A stretch of 64,000 nucleotides of DNA, taken from the NCBI RefSeq assembly GCF_037126465.1, contig NC_088209.1:12160052-12224051 (forward strand), read 5' to 3'. Made by a program: the position numbers and the translations under genes. This DNA comes from Ornithodoros turicata (Eukaryota; Arthropoda; Arachnida; Ixodida; Argasidae). Under the pieces are notes generated by a model that did not search any database, had not been told where the DNA came from, and was given only the letters and a program-made list of their open reading frames with translations. Shown piece by piece: positions 55,610 to 64,000 of this stretch (position 1 is the first letter of the stretch; each line of letters opens with the position of its first letter).

Positions 55610-56184
55610 ATTGTTGTTATTATACCTTATCAAAGCACGCAGTACATGTTTTCCCGCAAAGGGGACCAAACCCACCCCCGGAACGCAGGTCCACACCCTT
55701 AGAAATGAACTTCACCACATAGCACGCTCCTAGCCAACAATCATCTTGAATGATATTGTTATCTGCCCCGATTTGTTGAAAACGGGACGCGTACGCCTTT
55801 TTTGTGACAATTATGAACAGCATAAGTGTCACAAAAAGACGTACGCCCCCCATTTTCAACAAATCGGGGCAGATAACGATATCATTGGAAATGATGGTTG
55901 TCTAGGAGCGTGCTATGCGGTGAAGTTCATTTTTAAGAGTGCACAGCCCGCAGCACCCCAACAGCTCCAACACATCAATAACAAGGTGAAGAAAAAGCAA
56001 TGAAATAATACAAAAATAATTATCCACTCGAAAGGAGAGCAAATAGCACCGGGAGAGGAAAAGGCTATCAAATAATAGTCACCAATGAGAGTGCGGCCAA
56101 TTAATCAGCACATAAGTACAACAGTCAACCGACGTTTAAAATCTCCTGGAGATGCTGCACTCAACATAATGTCACGATAATTAT
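55610..56184 (-). mobile_element. probable 3' UTR of the CR1/Jockey-like LINE, with MITE inserted
   Basis: Non-coding sequence between the gypsy break (after about 55600) and the end of the LINE ORF2 on the minus strand. On the minus strand it ends in an ATAACAACAATAAATAG-type tail, suitable for a LINE 3' end. The attribution is by position. Confidence 0.5.
55692..55943. mobile_element. fold-back MITE, 'GGCGTACGCC' subfamily
   Basis: Starts CACACCCTTAGAAATGAAC and ends CATTTTTAAGAGTGCA. The arms contain GGGACGCGTACGCC / AGACGTACGCC and the loop lies around TATGAACAGCATAAG. It is inserted in or beside the LINE 3' UTR. Confidence 0.9.
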
Positions 56185-57660
56185 TTATAAAAAAACAGGA
56201 ATTAAAAAACTCAAACGTTGGCGCCCATAATCCGTCCGACATTTAGGAATAATAAATTGATGAGAATGACGGAGCGAGTAAGCGGGATGCTGTTCTACTA
56301 AACCAAAAGTACGTTGAAAATTGTCCATGTGGTACCTCGATTCCACAAATATTTTTAAAAGTAGTTTACGTTTATAAGTGGTAATAATGTTAAAAATACC
56401 ATATGTAATCATAATTGGCAAAACAGATGCATCAACGGGAAGACAGCCTATAGCACGCAAGGCCTTATTCTGCATTCGCTGCAAAATGGCTAGATTTGTT
56501 TCAGTGGTCGATCCCCAGACAAGCATACAATAACAAAAACGTGAATAAATTATGGAGTAATAAAGACATAATTTTTGCCTTCGCTGGAAGAATGTTTCTA
56601 GCCCTACTTAAGACATCAACAGCCCTTGCGATCTTAGACCTTAAATGCCAAACATGAGGTGACCACGAGAGGTGCTCCTCGAAAACAACGCCAAGAAATC
56701 TAGTTGACGCTACCCTTTCGACGAGAGCATCAGTGAACAGAACCACTGGATCGAAAGGCAGTTGCCTGCCACGAGGCCTAAAAATTATATGTTTATTTTA
56801 ACGTTCAAATTCAAACGGTTGGCCTTAAGCCAGGCCGCAAGAGCATTGAAAAAAAAAAAAACATTTATGTTTTGCTGCAAGACTAACAAGGAGGAACTTG
56901 CCAAAAACACATTAGTGTCGTCAGCATAAAGTGTGAAAAGGGAAAGAAAAATATTCATAATGTCATTAATGAACAAAAGAAAAAGCACCGAGCCCAAAAG
57001 CGAGCCCAGCGGAACCCCAGATTTTACCTTCATTATTGCCGAATTAATTCCGTTTACGGACACATACTGGAAACGGTCACGCAAATAACTAGCAAAAAGG
57101 TTGAGAGCAACACCTCTGACACCATAGAAGGCCAGCTTACGCAAGAGTATATCATGGTCCAGCGAATCAAACGCCTTCTGGAAGTCAAGAAAGTCCAGCA
57201 GTTAACAAGCGTTTCTCAAAATTATCCAAAATCCTTTCTTGCACCAGCAGAAGCGCCGACTCAGTGGACCTACCCTTCCGGAACCCAAACTGGTCATTAG
57301 TTAGTACATCATTTGCATCCAAGAATTCGCTCAACAAGCTTCGAAAAAAGAGGTAGGACGGATATGGGCCTAAAACCAGCGAGTCTATAGTAGAGTTAGA
57401 TCCTTTACTGATAGGAGTACCTCTGGCTACCTTCATCATTGTAGGGAATACACCAGTGGTTATAATAAGATTGCAAATATGCATAAGGGGAATGCTCACC
57501 AATGTCGAGACAGACTTTACAGGCTTAGCCTTCATATCATCAAACCCACCAGCAGTGGAGTCCTTAAACGATGCAAGTTTCGCTACAATTTCATTTTCCG
57601 TTACGGGAGCATTGAACAAGAGCTACAAAAATTGTCCTTTAAATAATCAGTAAAGGGGTC
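56185..57660 (-). pseudogene. CR1/Jockey-like LINE: reverse transcriptase
   Basis: On the minus strand, in order: NAPVTENEIVAKLASFKDST, LSEFLDANDVLTNDQFGFRK and RSTESALLLVQE (57619-57185). A frame change follows, then LLRKLAFYGVRGVALNLFAS, SAIMKVKSGVPLGSLLGSVL and FTLYADDTNVFLASS with the catalytic YADD (57144-56785). Next, after another break, come VASTRFLGVVFEEHLSWSPH and NLAILQRMQNKALRAIGCLP (56746-56185). The order and motifs are those of a complete Jockey-superfamily RT, but three frames and several stops make it inactive. RT would prime on a nicked target DNA. Confidence 0.92.
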
Positions 57661-58030
57661 CTCACCAGGCGCCTGTGAAATACCAGAGGACGGAAAAAAA
57701 CTGTTAAGCCTGTTAACTAATTCTTTACCTCTCAAAAGATTACTATGGTCTCACCCCCCGATTTTTTTTCCCAGCGCCTGGTTAATCAGACGCCACAGTG
57801 CACGAGGATTATTCCAACTACACCCAATCTGCGACACGTAATATTCGCACTTTGCCTTATTTAGAGCGGTCTTGGTTGCTTTCCTCATCCTCTTAAAAAA
57901 GTAGCACAGAAGTCATTTTTAACACCCAATTTTCTTCCTATAAAACTGTTAAGTAGGCCAGTAAGATGCACCATGCGAAGTGATTTACACCACAGAGTCA
58001 TAATTATCGCAGAAATTGAATTTAAAATAC
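57661..58030 (-). pseudogene. LINE ORF2 linker between endonuclease and RT
   Basis: Degraded coding sequence in which blocks such as NPRALWRLINQALGKK (about 57765-57812, minus strand) are typical of the region between endonuclease and RT. Several frameshifts and stops. Confidence 0.7.
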
Positions 58031-58400
58031 GCCGCAAACAGCGACCGTGCGCAACGGTGGTGAAGAGCAGTACCAGCCTGTGATCTGCCTGGAACCTCGC
58101 GCTGACGCTATAAGGAGAACGCTCGCTGATTGACCTAGAGAAATGTTGTCTGCTACTCCGCTGTCGTCTGCTACTCGGCTGTTCGGGGTTCTGATAAAGC
58201 CTTTCTCCTTGCTCGGTAATGCTTCGGCCGCTCCTTCTATCCCCAATTCTCCGGGAGAACTGGCAAAACAGGTTTACAGCGGCAAAGGGACAAGGCGCTG
58301 ACCCCCACTGACCGGCGAACCAGAACGAGTTCTCCTTATACCGTCATCGGTGACGTGGCATCATACCTCCTCATCCTCGTTATAGCTGTAGTGGCGAGTT
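58031..58400. mobile_element. insertion splitting the LINE (TIR element or solo LTR)
   Basis: LINE coding sequence stops near 58440 and resumes near 58020. Between them, TATAAGGAGAAC (58109-58120) and its exact inverse GTTCTCCTTATA (58329-58340) frame a 232-bp segment. The segment also has LTR-like features (a TATAA followed ~95 bp later by CTGATAAAGC). The exact ends and target duplication could not be fixed, so a MITE and a solo LTR remain both possible. Confidence 0.5.
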
Positions 58401-59590
58401 AAGGGTGAACGCACCGAGCTATGTTTATGTGAGTTTTTTACTGGGAAACAAATTAGACACATCAAAACCTTTCGGACTATTCGGTATAATGACACGCACA
58501 CTTTGATCAGATGTCTTAATGTGAAATTTTTTTGGATGGCCCTCTGTACTCCTTTAAAGTCCGCAAAGATTGCCGGATCCTTTAGGTTTGCAAACTTGGA
58601 GAATAATCTATTTCTCTTTTTGATCATAGCAAGAATACTTTTAGTCACCCAAGGCTTTTTTGCTCGGTTTAAGCCACAATCGACAGTTTGTGTCAGAGGA
58701 AAACAATCATTGTACACTTGACGAAAACGTTCAAGAAACACGCTATAAGCGATATCAGGATTAGTCGCTGAAAGAACATCAGACCAATCTATGCGCGTTA
58801 TCTTATCGTAAAACAACTGCAAGTTGTTTGTACTGAACCTTCGATAAAAAAAGGAGAACGATGTACGCACCAACAAGCTGTTATCAAGGGCACAGAAAAT
58901 TGGCATATGATCACTGAATGTTTCACACACCACTCCGCTCTTACTCACGTTAAGTTCGGAGCTTGTAATACATAGGTCCAGGAGGGACGAAGTGTCCAGT
59001 GTGACTCGGGTTGGTAAGTTAATTACATTGACACAATCATTACAAGTGAACAAATCAATCAAATCAAACAAAAATCAGAAGACGTAGAACAACCTTTCAG
59101 CAGATCGATGTTGAAATATCCTGTCGTAAGAACTGGAATTCCAACTGACATAGCATAATTTAAAACTCGATCAATGTGCAAAAGAAAGGGTTGAACGAGA
59201 CCCGCGGGAGGACGGTAGACTACGCACAGCAGCAGATTGCGACACTTTAATAATAGCAACTCGACGTTATCATCGCATGCGCAGAAAGAATCAATCTTCT
59301 CACAGAAATTTTAAACAGATGGCCACTCCGCCACCTCTACGACCATCACGAGATAACGCAGTACAGGTGTAATTATTTAAAGGAATGTGCGGAATAACAG
59401 AACTAAACCAAGTCTCCGACACTGCAATTGCATCAAGCAAATTTCCCGTTTCATTACATAAAGTCTCAAATTCTTCTAATCTGTTACAAAGACTCTGGGC
59501 ATTAATATGCAAGAGTGAAAGAACAGCACAATTATACATAAAAAGGAACGAATATCACACAATTTCAAATATTCACCCTCCTTCACACTA
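58361..59590 (-). pseudogene. CR1/Jockey-like LINE: endonuclease domain
   Basis: The minus strand shows LSLLHINAQSLCNRLEEFET, IAVSETWFSS (catalytic Glu motif) and DGRRGGGVAICLK (59539-59300). Then LLLCVVYRPPAGLVQPFLL and VLTTGYFNIDLLKG (59259-59059), and FDLIDLFTCNDCVNVINLPT, LLDLCITSS, ETFSDHMPIFCAL (SDH motif) and KPWVTKSILAMIKKRNRLFS (59071-58361). This is the apurinic-type endonuclease of a LINE ORF2. It is split by frameshifts at about 59300 and 59070, and the sequence is interrupted after 58440. ORF1 is not seen; the 5' end lies about 59590-59640. Confidence 0.92.
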
Positions 59591-59649
59591 GGAGCCATTG
59601 ACGGAATTGACGATGTCGACTACTGCAGCAGCGTTACAGGTTTGTGCGG

Positions 59650-60190
59650 ATGCATGAAGTACTTTAGAAGGATCAAGCCTGACAAAGAAGGCTAGCTAAG
59701 AAGAAGAACTACTCAAGATCAGGCAGGCACAAGAGTCCGACGACGTATGTCAGCTTTTGAAACTGTACTGCGAAACCCAGTGGCCACCAAAACACTTCGT
59801 TCCCTTGATGATGGTGGTGGTGAAAGGGCTTGCCGTTGTCGGCCTCACGTAAGTGGGCAACGTCACGACTGACGCCCTGGGGAAATGTGCGTCCTGGGCC
59901 GACTTCTAGGGGAACTGTGCCGACATATGTCTGAAAGCGTCTGAGGAAAACCCAGGAAAAAACCCTTCGTTCCCTTGAAGATTACGCCCTACTGGCAGGA
60001 GCGCGGTTCAATCACGTGCTGTGATGGCTTGCTTCTAAATGGAACACGTCTAATCGTACCCGAGAGGTTGAAGGTCAGCGTCCTCAATTTTCTGCACGAC
60101 GGACATCAAGGCATTGGGAGGACACGAGCAAAGGCAAGAGACTCCGTATGGTGGCCAGGACTGAGCAATCAAATATCGACGATGATAAGT
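59650..60190 (+). pseudogene. Ty3/gypsy element 2: integrase zinc-binding region
   Basis: After the LINE, the gypsy frame resumes with EEELLKIRQAQESDDVCQLL and CETQWPPKHFVPL. It is broken by the SINE (59809-59964), then continues with GSITCCDGLLLNGTRLIVPE and VLNFLHDGHQGIGRTRAKAR plus SVWWPGLSNQI, the HHCC zinc-binding domain preceding an integrase core. A frameshift lies near 60190. Confidence 0.88.
59809..59964 (-). mobile_element. 5'-truncated SINE (tail type 2) with 14-bp TSD
   Basis: The plus strand begins with a TGG-type run and GTGAAAGGGCTTGCCGTTGT and ends near CTGAGGAAAACCCAGG. It is thus the body and tail of the SINE at 4407, without the tRNA head. Exact 14-bp direct repeats CTTCGTTCCCTTGA (59795-59808 and 59965-59978) flank it. 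They duplicate the gypsy coding sequence, so the insertion into the gypsy element is certain. Confidence 0.94.
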
Positions 60191-60986
60191 AAGTGCTAAC
60201 TTGTGCACATTTCCGTTCACAAGTAGCTGAGCCACTCATTGCTTCAGAAATTCCTGAGTACCCCTGGCAAAAAGTCGGCGCAGATCTCTTCGATCTTCGA
60301 GGAAGAACTTGTCTGCTGGTTGTGGATTACTTATCGCGCTACCCGGAGATTGCGCACCTGGAGCGTCAGCTTGTGTGATTCAGAAGATGAAAAGTATTTT
60401 TGCCCGGCACAGCATAGCGGAGTGCCTTATCACTGATAACGGACCACGGTTTGTGAACAGAGCTTTTTCAGATTTTGCGCAGCACTACGGCTTCGCTCAT
60501 ACAACGTCAAGTCCCCGGTACCCACAGGCAAATGGGGAGGCAGAACGGATGGTCCAGACCATCAAGCGACTCCTGGAAAAAGCCGATGATCCCTACCTCG
60601 CTCTCCTCGCCTACAGAAGCACGCCAGGACCCGTCGGGAGAAGCCCAGCGGAGATTTTGATGGGCAGGAGGCTTCGCACGCGAGTCCCGTTACATCAAAA
60701 ACTACTTTTGCCAACTACACGAGGTCTTTCAAGCCATCGTCAGAGAGACAAGTTTCGCCAAAAGCAGTCGCTGCAGTTCAACAGAAGGCATGCAGCGAAG
60801 GAGCTACCACCCTTAAATCCTGGAGAGGCTGCGTGGGTAAAGGACTTGCAGCGAAGGGCCACAGTTCAGCAGAAAGCCGGAACTCCTCGGTCCTATTTCA
60901 TCCGAACTTCGGACAACTATACCTTAAGGAGAAACAGACGGTCCTTGGTTCCACTACACCACACCACAGGACATCGAACTCCGTGA
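60191..60986 (+). pseudogene. Ty3/gypsy element 2: integrase core and C-terminus
   Basis: First frame: IPEYPWQKVGADLFDLRGRT (first catalytic Asp) and LVVDYLSRYPEIAHLE, ending in a stop at about 60376. Second frame: IFARHSIAECLITDNGPRFV (second Asp), SSPRYPQANGEAERMVQTIK (Glu) and LLAYRSTPGPVGRSPAEILM, then a basic C-terminal part up to 60986. DDE residues are all present; a single frameshift near 60370 separates the first Asp from the rest. Confidence 0.93.
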
Positions 60987-61374
60987 GTGTTGCTTCACAG
61001 ACAAGAGGCATCTCAGATACTGGTAAGCATCCTACACCCGACGTGGTCCTTATGGACTACCCTACACGTGCCCGGCAAGAGAACAACCGGACAGTCAACC
61101 TGACTTTCCGCGGAGAGCGCAACTTTGCCCGACTCTTGGCGGCAGCGGACCTGTAGCAACGACAACAACAAGATACGGACGCAAAGTGTACCGACCCGTA
61201 AGGTTTGGAGTCGACGATTGAATGTCTGTTGTGACCATGGAACGTTTTTGGACAGCTTTTGTGAGACTTCGTCACTGTGTATACTCTAGGTCATGGAGAG
61301 ATCATAGGTCATAGGGATCACCATGATGTTGTTAGCATGAATTTTCTGTGCTTTGCTTTCTAGAATAACGGGGA
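60987..61374 (+). other. gypsy element 2 3' coding end / UTR
   Basis: Sequence between the integrase frame and the presumed LTR. Fragments such as YGRKVYRPVR (about 61170-61200) suggest that the polyprotein end extends here in another frame. No further gene. Confidence 0.5.
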
Positions 61375-61800
61375 TGTGGTGTTATCAACGACTAATACCG
61401 AGCGCTGTATCTGTAGGCCGATCACGTGTGTGTCCTTGACTCCTGATCGTGCGTTGGATCATTCTTGGCATGGCACTCGAGCACGTCCCCAAGCAGCACA
61501 ATGTACTGAAAGTCGAGTGCAATAGGGGTGGACGGGTAGGTGGAAGGCCTTGAGCAGAATTCTGAAAGTAAAGAACATTGATAAGACACATACCGGCCAC
61601 CCCTATTGCACTTGACTTTCAGTACATTGTGCTGCTTGGGTCGTTACTCTGCCGCTTCGGCAGCGCGTTACCATGACACGACAGTGTTATCCGACCATTT
61701 ATTGCCTGAGTGCTCTCCTGAGCAGTCTTGGGTAGCGTCGCCAGTACAGCGCTGGATCCGGGACGAGATGTCATAAGGAACCGAATGCGGATTACCAGCA
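61375..61800 (+). mobile_element. presumed 3' LTR of gypsy element 2, interrupted
   Basis: A purine-rich GGGGA precedes TGTGGTGTTATCAACGAC at 61375, a plausible polypurine tract and LTR start. The right end cannot be fixed because the 5' LTR is absent. A fold-back insertion lies inside it at 61488-61640. Confidence 0.45.
61488..61640. mobile_element. 153-bp fold-back element in the LTR
   Basis: CCCAAGCAGCACAATGTACT...GTGCAATAGGGGTGG at the left is matched by the inverse CCACCCCTATTGCAC...GTGCTGCTTGGG at the right. The ~44-bp arms differ at one position and the loop is ~65 bp. No coding potential. Confidence 0.88.
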
Positions 61801-62040
61801 AATTTTCTCGCGGTAATCGAGAGCGGTGCAGATTTCTTGCTTGTAGGCGTCGTCGTTGGCTAGATCGTCGACTTTATCCTTCACAGCGGTAAGGGCCCTC
61901 TCCCTGCAGAGACGTCCGTCAAGGGCTACCTTCAAGTCAGACGGGCACGGTGACGGCTGTTGCAGGAGTTCGGTAGCAGATGACAGGCACAGCGTCACGA
62001 CACCACGAAGGGTAGCCCGATTACGCCGAAGGTTCTCCAC
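61795..62040 (-). pseudogene. possible BEL/Pao-type Gag N-terminal fragment
   Basis: The minus strand encodes MENLRRNRATLRGVVTLCLS...SSATELLQQPS, then LCRERALTAVKDKVDDLAND and ICTALDYREKI, ending in TAA/TGG near 61795. The 'LRRRRAxLRxxxTRLLxEAxxLL...LxxLDxxIxxLxxDDxxExExxxxxxYxEKI' pattern is typical of the start of BEL/Pao Gag-like proteins. Nothing else of such an element is recognisable to the left, so it would be a fragment. Confidence 0.4.
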
Positions 62041-63190
62041 GGTTGAACATGTGAGAATGTTAAGGATAGAGGAAGCTGATGCAGGCCGTATTCTTCCTCA
62101 TTTTCTAGCTGGTGTGGCACACAGCCAAAGGCAATAGGCGCAGGGCCAATGTGTCTGTGCTTGGGAGGGCAAGGGGATGAGATGAAAGAGTAAAAGTGAT
62201 GCGATGACGAGATAAACGATAGTCCAGCATGGAAAACAGCTGATGGAGCAGGTCTGTCCGCGGTACGACCAAATGACAGGATGAAGGACAACGATGAGGG
62301 AACAGAGAATGTCTGAAATGGTGAGAAAGAGAGAAGTGTTCCATTGTCTTGCCAGACGGACAGAACCAGAGCGCTGTTTATTATTTTGCGCCTGTCCAGC
62401 AGCTCACTAGCTTACTTTCCTCCAGTGCAGCCCCCTTCTGGCATTCTCAACATCTGGGTCAGCATCCTGAATGAAGCAGTTATCTCGTGGTTACAACGGA
62501 TATGGTGAGGACATTCAATATGGGTTCCCTGGGAACTACGTCGTTGACACGTGATGTGCCCACTTGCGGGCAAGACAAACGCACGTGGTGCTGCACGCCA
62601 GAACACGCGGATAGTTCCAAGGGTTGCCCAGACCCACCACTGTAACACTTCAGTCGCTGCAATGTTTTCATGAAGCGAAGAGGTGTATTACATCTCCTAG
62701 TGTTACGTAAACATTTCAGCGACTGAAGCGTCACAGTGTCATTGATGAAGAGGGCGAAGAAACTGAGGCTGTAGAATAGTCACCAACAGACAGACTTTGG
62801 TCATCCGCGGGGTCGCTCGCGGGGCTACAATGATAGTATTCCCCCGACTTACTGTGTATGACAATCGCATATGGGCAGGGCCGGAGAGAGAAACTACGGG
62901 CCCTGAGGCTGGATCATGCCTGGAACCACGCTCACAACTCGCTAACACAGTCCAAGTAATCTTGTCTGTATGATTACGATAGGGCTTTGGTCCCGCGAGG
63001 CTCTGAAGTGTCTCGGGCCCCGAGGCGCCATCCCTGCCTGCCCCACCCGCATTTTGCTAGCAACGACACTCGCTCTTTCCCGCCAGTCACAAAGCTGCAT
63101 CCGCGGCTAACCTTGGGTGTTCTTCAACCCGCGCTCACCTGCAATCAAAACATCGACAGGCACCAAGAAGCACGTGAACTATGTAAAAGT
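62041..63190. other. no gene; small inverted repeat
   Basis: Apart from a 20-bp inverted pair (CTTCAGTCGCTGCAATGTTT at about 62648 and AAACATTTCAGCGACTGAAG at about 62709) I recognise nothing here. The right part may contain 3'-flanking sequence of the ankyrin gene. Confidence 0.4.
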
Positions 63191-63191
63191 G

Positions 63192-63197
63192 TTTATT
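63192..63197 (-). terminator. possible polyadenylation signal of the ankyrin gene
   Basis: TTTATT on the plus strand (AATAAA on the minus strand) lies about 220 bp downstream of the ankyrin-repeat stop codon. Confidence 0.45.
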
Positions 63198-63413
63198 CCT
63201 TGGCACCCCGTCCATAAAATAGTAACAATTGCGAATTGTATGTTTCTTTTTTTGCTTCGTTCATTATTCAACGTCCGACCAAGCATCCATGTCACTCGAT
63301 GCACCTCCCCACGACGTTCCCTAGCCACCGGAAGAGCTGTCTTCTCCCCTTCCACTTTAGCGTCGACCTTTGAAAGCAACAAATTCTTCCTCCTAGGAAT
63401 CTCCCCTAGCACT

Positions 63414-64000
63414 CTAGTGTAGGGAAGTGCGTCCAGAACAACTAGTAGGTGACACGTCGAAGAGCAGTACTAACTGTTTCATCACAGCCGGAGGCTCCGA
63501 AAGGGGTGCAATGTTCCCCGACCCAAGGATAACGCGTGCAATGCGCGCCAGGCCGCTTTCTATGCGTTTTATCTCGCTATGCCGATCCGGATAGCTGGGT
63601 TTCTCAATATATTTGCTTCCATCACTGATGCTTAAATACGGAAAGAGCGCTTGAAAAGCCGCGTGATAAGTGTCTTTTTTCTTTGCGTCGTGCACTACTC
63701 TGCGCACCTTTTCCGGCGAATAATAGAAGCTGGCATATATGTCACTAAAATGTCTGCCATAGCGCGATAACATCAACACCTCCTCGTAGATCCACCAATG
63801 GTGCCGAGGCGGAGGCGTATCTGCGCCAATTTCGAGGTTGTGCAGGCACGAATGGGGAAGCAGCATTCTGATGGCCTCAGGCTCACCGTATTCGAGCGCT
63901 AGTTCCAGTGGCGTACGACCAGCTCTATCTTTAATATTCGTCCGTGATCTGAGAAGTAGCAGCCTTACTAGGTCGATTTTCGGTTGTCTGCATATACTCA
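63414..64000 (-). CDS. ankyrin-repeat protein, C-terminal part (runs off the window)
   Basis: The minus strand is open from the right edge to a TAG at 63414-63416 (about 195 codons). It begins in ankyrin repeats: KIDLVRLLLLRSRTNIKDRA then GRTPLELALEYGEPEAIRML, with the GRTPLxxAxxxG core of a repeat. The C-terminal ~140 residues (WWIYEEVLMLSRYGRHFSDI, YYSPEKVRRVVHDAKKKDTY, FQALFPYLSISDGS) show no known domain to me. The frame has no stop or frameshift, so this looks like a real last exon or single-exon gene. Ankyrin repeats mediate protein binding; the partner is unknown. The start lies outside the window, so the methionine near 63866 should not be taken as the start. Confidence 0.8.
   Translation of the reverse strand, partial: SICRQPKIDLVRLLLLRSRTNIKDRAGRTPLELALEYGEPEAIRMLLPHSCLHNLEIGADTPPPRHHWWIYEEVLMLSRYGRHFSDIYASFYYSPEKVRRVVHDAKKKDTYHAAFQALFPYLSISDGSKYIEKPSYPDRHSEIKRIESGLARIARVILGSGNIAPLSEPPAVMKQLVLLFDVSPTSCSGRTSLH

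Overview
This is eukaryotic repeat DNA, not a prokaryotic window. No long intact host gene is visible. Instead there are introns-and-exons style signals, a tRNA-derived SINE family, Ty3/gypsy-like and CR1/Jockey-like retroelements, mariner and hAT relatives, many fold-back MITEs, and a 26-kb satellite array. The mix fits an arthropod; I lean to a chelicerate and probably a tick, because the gypsy gag/pol, the SINE and the MITE families look like those of tick genomes. That assignment is inference from memory and was not checked by a search.

Layout. (1) 1-5344: repeat-poor DNA with a LINE reverse-transcriptase relic at the left edge, one palindromic MITE (1112-1352) and two SINEs with target-site duplications (1737-2060 plus; 4407-4638 minus). 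(2) 5345-31568: one continuous tandem array of a 73/74-bp monomer. It has several nested levels of higher-order structure: three 840-bp units, a 4.46-kb offset duplication, a 1.86-kb duplication, a 1.12-kb duplication and a ~16-kb-spaced duplication. It contains two kinds of non-satellite spacer (a 262-bp segment repeated three times, and an ACG/ACA trinucleotide tract present twice). (3) 31569-36020: a decayed Ty3/gypsy element (partial LTR, gag, protease, RT/RNase H, integrase) directly abutting the array, with an antisense integrase piece of another gypsy element between protease and RT.

(4) 36021-46745: a dense MITE field: at least nine fold-back elements of one superfamily, some nested or adjacent, plus three other TIR elements and an internally deleted mariner. 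(5) 46754-47575: a non-autonomous hAT element with a perfect 8-bp target duplication. (6) 37.7-38.5, 48.3-48.4 and 52.5 kb: short signal-peptide-like first exons ending at splice donors, two of them in clearly homologous ~1-kb segments. These are the best candidates for host secreted-protein genes, but later exons were not found. (7) 50972-52985: a second mariner copy with the same internal deletion, a TA-flanked MITE, and a LINE RT fragment. (8) 54860-61800: a second Ty3/gypsy element, joined on the left to a possible Penelope-like RT fragment, split by a 3.5-kb CR1/Jockey-like LINE on the minus strand, and further interrupted by a MITE, a TIR insertion and a truncated SINE. (9) 63414-64000: the 3' end of an ankyrin-repeat gene on the minus strand, the only clear host protein-coding sequence, running off the right edge.

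Most open frames in the window are by-products of repeats. The functional content is mainly a record of transposon nesting and satellite turnover. I saw no convincing new multi-gene system. The most unusual items are the satellite architecture with its shared spacer junctions, the cluster of long-arm hairpin MITEs, the inverted integrase patch in the gypsy element, and the paralogous signal-peptide exons.
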